Assembly (NCBI RefSeq): GCF_947498095.1
Contig: NZ_CANMJE010000002.1
Location: forward strand, 372,001 to 436,000
Reading direction: 5' to 3'
From: an uncultured Shimia sp.
GTDB taxonomy: Bacteria; Pseudomonadota; Alphaproteobacteria; Rhodobacterales; Rhodobacteraceae
DNA length: 64,000 nucleotides
Of this stretch, positions 59,879-64,000 are shown piece by piece. Numbering within the stretch: the first letter of the stretch is position 1; every line of letters starts with the position of its first letter. The notes beneath the pieces were generated by a model. That model was not told the DNA's origin and did no database searches. It saw only the letters and a list, made by a program, of their open reading frames with translations. A program made the translations under genes and the position numbers.

Positions 59879-60202
59879 TTAAATCGAAAAACTTGTGCCG
59901 CATCCGCAAGAACTTGTGGCGTTAGGGTTTTCAATCACAAACCTCGCGCCGATCAATTCTTCGCTAAAATCGATCACCGCATTGGCCAGAAATGGCAACG
60001 ACACCTCATCAACCACAACCCGCTCACCATTACCTTCCAGTACCATGTCGTCCGCGGCAGGTTCGTCCAGCTTGATCTCGTATTGAAAGCCGGAACAGCC
60101 GCCGCCTTCGACCGCGACACGCAGGGCCTGACCCTGATCGGCGGCGCCAATCTCTGCAAGACGTTCAAAGGCACGGTCCGTGACTTTTGGCGGAAGGTTC
60201 AT
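59879..60202 (-). CDS. A-type iron-sulfur carrier (IscA/ErpA/SufA family)
   Basis: A 107-residue A-type carrier that passes Fe-S clusters to apoproteins. The three cluster cysteines are C36 (GGGCSGFQY) and C99, C101 (SSCGCGTSF). The start is the ATG at 60202 (MNLPPKVT); the frame is open far upstream but is not protein-like there. It is divergent from dgt and may be the ErpA-like housekeeping form; which one is not decided by sequence alone. Confidence 0.92.
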   Translation of the reverse strand: MNLPPKVTDRAFERLAEIGAADQGQALRVAVEGGGCSGFQYEIKLDEPAADDMVLEGNGERVVVDEVSLPFLANAVIDFSEELIGARFVIENPNATSSCGCGTSFSI

Positions 60203-60304
60203 TTTGTCACTCCTGACAGGCGGTTCGCGCGAATTTGGCCGGTTTCCATGACAGCCAAGCTGCAATATAGAAATCAAAGGGACAGGCGACAAGGACCAAC
60301 AACC

Positions 60305-61441
60305 ATGCGAGCGCCATATGCCTCGGATCCGATGACAGCCAGGGGACGGCGTGTCGCGGAAGAGGAAAGCACCTTTCGCTCTTGCTTTCAGCGGGATCGC
60401 GATCGAATTATTCACGCGTCGGCCTTTCGGAGGCTGAAACACAAGACACAGGTTTTTGTGGAGCATGAAGGTGATTACTATCGCACACGGTTGACCCATT
60501 CGATTGAGGTCGCGCAAGTGGCACGCACCATTTCAGGAGCTCTGGGCTTGAACCCGGAACTGACTGAGGCCATCGCGCTGGCCCATGATCTGGGCCACAC
60601 GCCGTTTGGTCACACCGGCGAAGACGCTTTGGACGCGCTGATGCAGCCCTATGGTGGCTTTGATCACAACGCACAAGCCATCCGCATTGTCACCTCGCTT
60701 GAGCGGCACTATGCCGGGTTTGATGGGTTGAACCTCACCTGGGAAACCCTTGAAGGCATTGCAAAACATAATGGTCCCGTTGTCGGAGATCTGCCCTATG
60801 CGCTATCCGATTACAACGCGCTGCACGATCTTGAACTGGACACTTATGCCAGCGCCGAAGCCCAGGTTGCAGCACTTGCCGATGACATTGCTTATAACAA
60901 CCACGACCTGCATGACGGCTTGCGAGCGGGGCTGTTTTCCGAAGCAGATATCACCGACTTGCCGATCATCGGGCAGGCCTATGCTGACGTTGACAGCCGC
61001 TACCCCGACCTTGATCCGGTGCGTCGCCGCCACGAGGCCTTGCGCCGCGTCTTTGGCGTAATGGTGGCTGATGTGATCGACACGTCGCAAGCGCTGCTCA
61101 CTCAAAGCGATGCTAAGTCTGTGGAAGATATCCGTGCCTATGGCGCGCCTGTGATCCAGTTTTCACCCTCACTGTGGCGCGATCTGCGGCAAATCCGCGA
61201 TTTTCTGTTCACCCGCATGTACCGGGCTCCAGCCGTCATGGAAAAACGCGCCGAAGTCACAACCGTAGTTGAGGATCTGTTCCCGTTGTTTTTGAATCAG
61301 ACCGATCTTTTGCCGAACCAATGGCAACCGGACATCGCAGCGGCGCCAGACAAAACCCATGTGGCACGGATCGTGTCAGATTACCTTGCCGGGATGACCG
61401 ATCGCTATGCTTTGCAGGAGCATGAGCGGCTCTTCGGTTGA
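60305..61441 (+). CDS. dgt: Deoxyguanosinetriphosphate triphosphohydrolase-like protein
   Basis: A 378-residue HD-domain dNTPase. Metal ligands are visible as H65 (TRLTHSIEVAQVA), H94-D95 (ALAHDLGHTPFGH) and the later Asp in LADDIAYNNHD. Members cleave dNTPs to deoxynucleoside and triphosphate. The ATG at 60305 (MRAPYASDPMTARG) fits the family start; the frame runs back to 60083 across the IscA gene and is not used. It precedes argS by about 50 bases. Confidence 0.92.
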   Translation: MRAPYASDPMTARGRRVAEEESTFRSCFQRDRDRIIHASAFRRLKHKTQVFVEHEGDYYRTRLTHSIEVAQVARTISGALGLNPELTEAIALAHDLGHTPFGHTGEDALDALMQPYGGFDHNAQAIRIVTSLERHYAGFDGLNLTWETLEGIAKHNGPVVGDLPYALSDYNALHDLELDTYASAEAQVAALADDIAYNNHDLHDGLRAGLFSEADITDLPIIGQAYADVDSRYPDLDPVRRRHEALRRVFGVMVADVIDTSQALLTQSDAKSVEDIRAYGAPVIQFSPSLWRDLRQIRDFLFTRMYRAPAVMEKRAEVTTVVEDLFPLFLNQTDLLPNQWQPDIAAAPDKTHVARIVSDYLAGMTDRYALQEHERLFG

Positions 61442-61492
61442 CCTGACCGCCCACGGGTGTAAAACCCGGCCAAACCATTCAGGATGGGTCAT

Positions 61493-63238
61493 ATGAACCT
61501 CTTCACCGACATACGCGCGCTGGTTATCAGCGCTTTGGAAACCATGCAGTCCGAAGGCTCGTTGCCGGGCGATCTGGATTTCAAGAACGTGGCCGTTGAG
61601 CCACCCCGCGATGCGGCGCATGGCGACATGGCAACCAACGCGGCCATGGTGCTGGCCAAGCCCGCGAAAATGAAGCCGCGCGACATCGCCGAAGCTCTTG
61701 CCGGTAAGCTGGCCGAAGATGTGCGTGTGACCAGTGCCGAAGTGGCCGGCCCGGGGTTCTTGAACTTACATCTGGCGCCGACATTGTGGCAGGGTCTTGT
61801 CAAATCGGCGATCGAGTCCGGCGCAGATTTTGGTCGTTCGGACATGGGGCAGGGCCTAAAGGTAAATGTTGAGTATGTCTCGGCCAACCCGACCGGGCCT
61901 CTGCATGTGGGGCACACCCGTGGGGCCGTGTTTGGCGATGCACTGGCTTCATTGCTGGATTTCGTCGGTTTCAACGTCACCCGTGAGTATTACATCAACG
62001 ATGGTGGCGCGCAGGTCGATGTTTTGGCGCGCTCTGTGTATCTGCGGTACCTCGAAGCGCACGGCCAAGAGGTCGCGTTCGAGGACGGGACCTATCCCGG
62101 CGACTATCTGGTGCCGGTTGGCGAGGCGCTGAAGGACAAGGTGGGTGACGCCTATGTCAACCAACCCGAAGGTGTGTGGCTGGTCGAGGTTCGCGACTAT
62201 GCGACCGAAGCAATGATGGATCTGATCCGTGCCGACCTGAAGGCACTGGGCGTCGAGATGGACCTGTTCTATTCCGAGAAATCACTCTATGGCACGGGCC
62301 GGATTGAGGCTGCGCTAGAGACGCTTGAGAGCAAGGGCCTGATTTACGAAGGCGTGCTTGAACCACCCAAGGGCAAGAAACCCGAAGATTGGGAGCCACG
62401 CCAGCAGACCTTGTTCAAGTCGACCGAACACGGTGACGACGTGGACCGCCCGGTTAAGAAATCCGATGGCGCATGGACCTATTTCGCGCCAGACATTGCT
62501 TACCATTATGATAAGGTTTCCAGAGGCTTCGATGCCCTTATTGATGTGTTTGGTGCCGATCATGGTGGCTATGTCAAGCGTATGAAGGCGGCCGTGTCGG
62601 CATTGTCTGATGGCCGTGTGCCACTGGACATCAAGCTCACGCAACTGGTGAAGCTCTACAAGAACGGCGAACCGTTCAAGATGTCCAAACGCGCCGGTAC
62701 TTTCATCACGCTGCGGGATGTTGTCGATCAGGTTGGTGCGGATGTCACCCGGTTCCACATGCTGACACGCAAGAACGACGCGCCGCTGGACTTTGATTTT
62801 GACAAAGTACTGGAGCAGTCCAAAGACAACCCGGTGTTTTACGTCCAATACGCCCATGCGCGGGTTTGCTCGGTGCTGCGTAAGGCGGCCGAGGCTGGCA
62901 TTGCTGCGGATGATGCGACGCTCGCCGCCGCTGACCTTGCAAAACTCGACCATGAGGCCGAGATCACGGTGGCCAAAAAACTCGCCGAATGGCCGCGTCT
63001 GGTTGAGATTGCCGGGCGTACCAATGAGCCACACCGCGTCGCCTTTTACCTCTACGAATTGGCCAGCGAACTGCATGGACTTTGGAACAAGGGCAACGAA
63101 GAGACATCGCTGCGCTTTATCCAAGAGGGCGATCCGGCCACATCACAGGCGAAAATCGCCCTAGCGCGCGCCGTAGCCGTTGTTATTTCTGCTGGTCTTG
63201 GTATTCTCGGCGTAACTCCTGCGCAGGAGATGCGGTGA
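61493..63238 (+). CDS. argS: Arginyl-tRNA synthetase
   Basis: A 581-residue class I aminoacyl-tRNA synthetase. The HIGH-equivalent is [15 protein letters not shown] and the KMSK motif is [13 protein letters not shown], with the ArgRS N-terminal Add-1 domain and the C-terminal DALR anticodon-binding domain ([16 protein letters not shown]). I chose the ATG at 61493 (MNLFTDIR), 8 bases after AGGA; an in-frame ATG three codons earlier is possible. In Rhodobacterales it is typically followed by the SPOR-domain gene, as here. Confidence 0.96.
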   Translation: MNLFTDIRALVISALETMQSEGSLPGDLDFKNVAVEPPRDAAHGDMATNAAMVLAKPAKMKPRDIAEALAGKLAEDVRVTSAEVAGPGFLNLHLAPTLWQGLVKSAIESGADFGRSDMGQGLKVNVEYVSANPTGPLHVGHTRGAVFGDALASLLDFVGFNVTREYYINDGGAQVDVLARSVYLRYLEAHGQEVAFEDGTYPGDYLVPVGEALKDKVGDAYVNQPEGVWLVEVRDYATEAMMDLIRADLKALGVEMDLFYSEKSLYGTGRIEAALETLESKGLIYEGVLEPPKGKKPEDWEPRQQTLFKSTEHGDDVDRPVKKSDGAWTYFAPDIAYHYDKVSRGFDALIDVFGADHGGYVKRMKAAVSALSDGRVPLDIKLTQLVKLYKNGEPFKMSKRAGTFITLRDVVDQVGADVTRFHMLTRKNDAPLDFDFDKVLEQSKDNPVFYVQYAHARVCSVLRKAAEAGIAADDATLAAADLAKLDHEAEITVAKKLAEWPRLVEIAGRTNEPHRVAFYLYELASELHGLWNKGNEETSLRFIQEGDPATSQAKIALARAVAVVISAGLGILGVTPAQEMR

Positions 63239-63319
63239 TCAAGCTGCACATCGCGCGGGGTTAGAGGCATAGGCAAGACAACCCCGACGACACTGTATCG
63301 TCGTGGCAGTGAGGCGATA

Positions 63320-64000
63320 ATGGCAGAGATTCCGATGTCGGGGCAGGGGATGACTCCTGAAGAACCCCGGACACTTGGTCCCCTAATCAATCTGTTCGGC
63401 GCCGTGGCGTCGCTGGCGCTGGTCGCCGGTGCAGGTGTGTGGGGCTACAAGCTCTTGGTACGTGACGTGAGCGGCGTTCCTGTCGTGCGAGCGGTCGAAG
63501 GACCGATGCGTGTTCAACCAGATGATCCCGGTGGACGCCAGGCAGAGCATCAGGGGTTGGCTGTGAATGCGGTTGCGGCGGATGGCGCTGCGGCTGCTCC
63601 TGCGGACCGTCTGGTTCTGGCGCCAGAGCCGATTGATCTGACCGCCGAAGACGAAAGACTGGTCGCCGCAAGTGTGCCGCAGGTTGAGCCCGCGACAACA
63701 CGCGAGGCGCCCGCGCCACAAGACACCAGCGATATCGTGGCTCCTCCGCCCCTGTCTGCGGACAAAATCGATGCGATTTCTGAGTTGGCCAACCAGATTG
63801 CCGCCGAGACATCACCTTTGGCCAGTGATCCCAATGATGAAGTTGAGCCGGTCAAAACCTCTCTGGCAACGCCGGAAACGACTACGACGCCCGAGCCGGC
63901 AGCCACAGAGCCGGAAGCCGAACCGGTGGTCTTTACCAACGGCGTCAGCCATTCCTTGCGTCCGGTTCTGCGCCCGGAAGGGCTCGGAAACACTGACACA
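63320..64000 (+). CDS. SPOR-type membrane protein, 3' end outside window
   Basis: An open frame of 227 codons runs from the ATG at 63320 to the window edge. A membrane helix lies at about 22-42 (LINLFGAVASLALVAGAGVW), followed by a long periplasmic linker rich in Pro, Ala, Glu and Thr. Near the end the RPVLRPEG segment resembles the region just before a SPOR (peptidoglycan-binding) domain. The SPOR domain itself would lie beyond the window. The position directly after argS fits this family. Role at the septum is inferred. Confidence 0.75.
   Translation, partial: MAEIPMSGQGMTPEEPRTLGPLINLFGAVASLALVAGAGVWGYKLLVRDVSGVPVVRAVEGPMRVQPDDPGGRQAEHQGLAVNAVAADGAAAAPADRLVLAPEPIDLTAEDERLVAASVPQVEPATTREAPAPQDTSDIVAPPPLSADKIDAISELANQIAAETSPLASDPNDEVEPVKTSLATPETTTTPEPAATEPEAEPVVFTNGVSHSLRPVLRPEGLGNTDT

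Noticed and set aside
1-64000. CRISPR arrays, insertion sequences or prophage modules
   Set aside because: No spaced direct repeats of CRISPR type, no transposase-like ORF with terminal inverted repeats and no phage structural genes were recognised.

Overview
The window looks like chromosome from a marine alphaproteobacterium of the Rhodobacterales (Roseobacter group). The evidence is the gene content and protein style: a C4-pathway 5-aminolevulinate synthase with an FNR-type box, a TakP-like TRAP transporter with oversized membrane subunits, a single-cysteine DksA, a Hint_2-domain protein, DUF2852 and DUF2927-like proteins, and an argS followed by a SPOR-type gene. No rRNA, CRISPR array, insertion sequence or replication origin was found. 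This assignment is inferred from recognisable families, not from a database search.

Layout. Positions 1-3245 form a visibly A/T-richer accessory block: a truncated secreted protein, a RelE/HigB-like toxin candidate, and a decayed TPR gene interrupted by an amber stop and a frameshift. From galE/galU (3246-5141) onward the sequence is ordinary core chromosome. Next come a small lipoprotein, two identical tRNA-Asp genes, a Hint-domain protein, an M20 peptidase, hemA, a RodZ-like protein, ispG, a DsbA-like oxidoreductase, a BepA-like M48 protease, an aminotransferase, the cell-wall genes amiC and PBP1A, prfB and an amidase. A Rieske oxygenase with an XRE regulator follows.

The ilvI-ilvN operon (26525-28854) is preceded by a clear ribosome-mediated attenuator: a 15-codon leader peptide with a Leu-Val-Val-Ile-Val run, an antiterminator and a terminator. 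A two-component system (29293-31358) is divergent from a TakP-type TRAP operon (31605-36094), with a FixJ/NarL-like dyad between them. Further on are bpt with a hairpin-masked ribosome binding site, glnE, an rRNA-methyltransferase-like gene whose start codon lies in a terminator-like loop, a PIN protein, a VWA/MoxR pair, dksA, an FAD monooxygenase, a SYLF-domain lipoprotein-like protein and xth. The right end carries dgt, argS and a truncated SPOR-type gene.

The best candidate for something undescribed is the three-gene block at 57375-59869. It holds a 145-residue protein with eight [FY]TSGL motifs in 28-residue units, written with varying synonymous codons, then an unrecognised helical protein, then a DMT-family transporter. 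This could be a multi-core peptide precursor with a partner protein and exporter, but no modifying-enzyme motif is visible, so that reading is inference.
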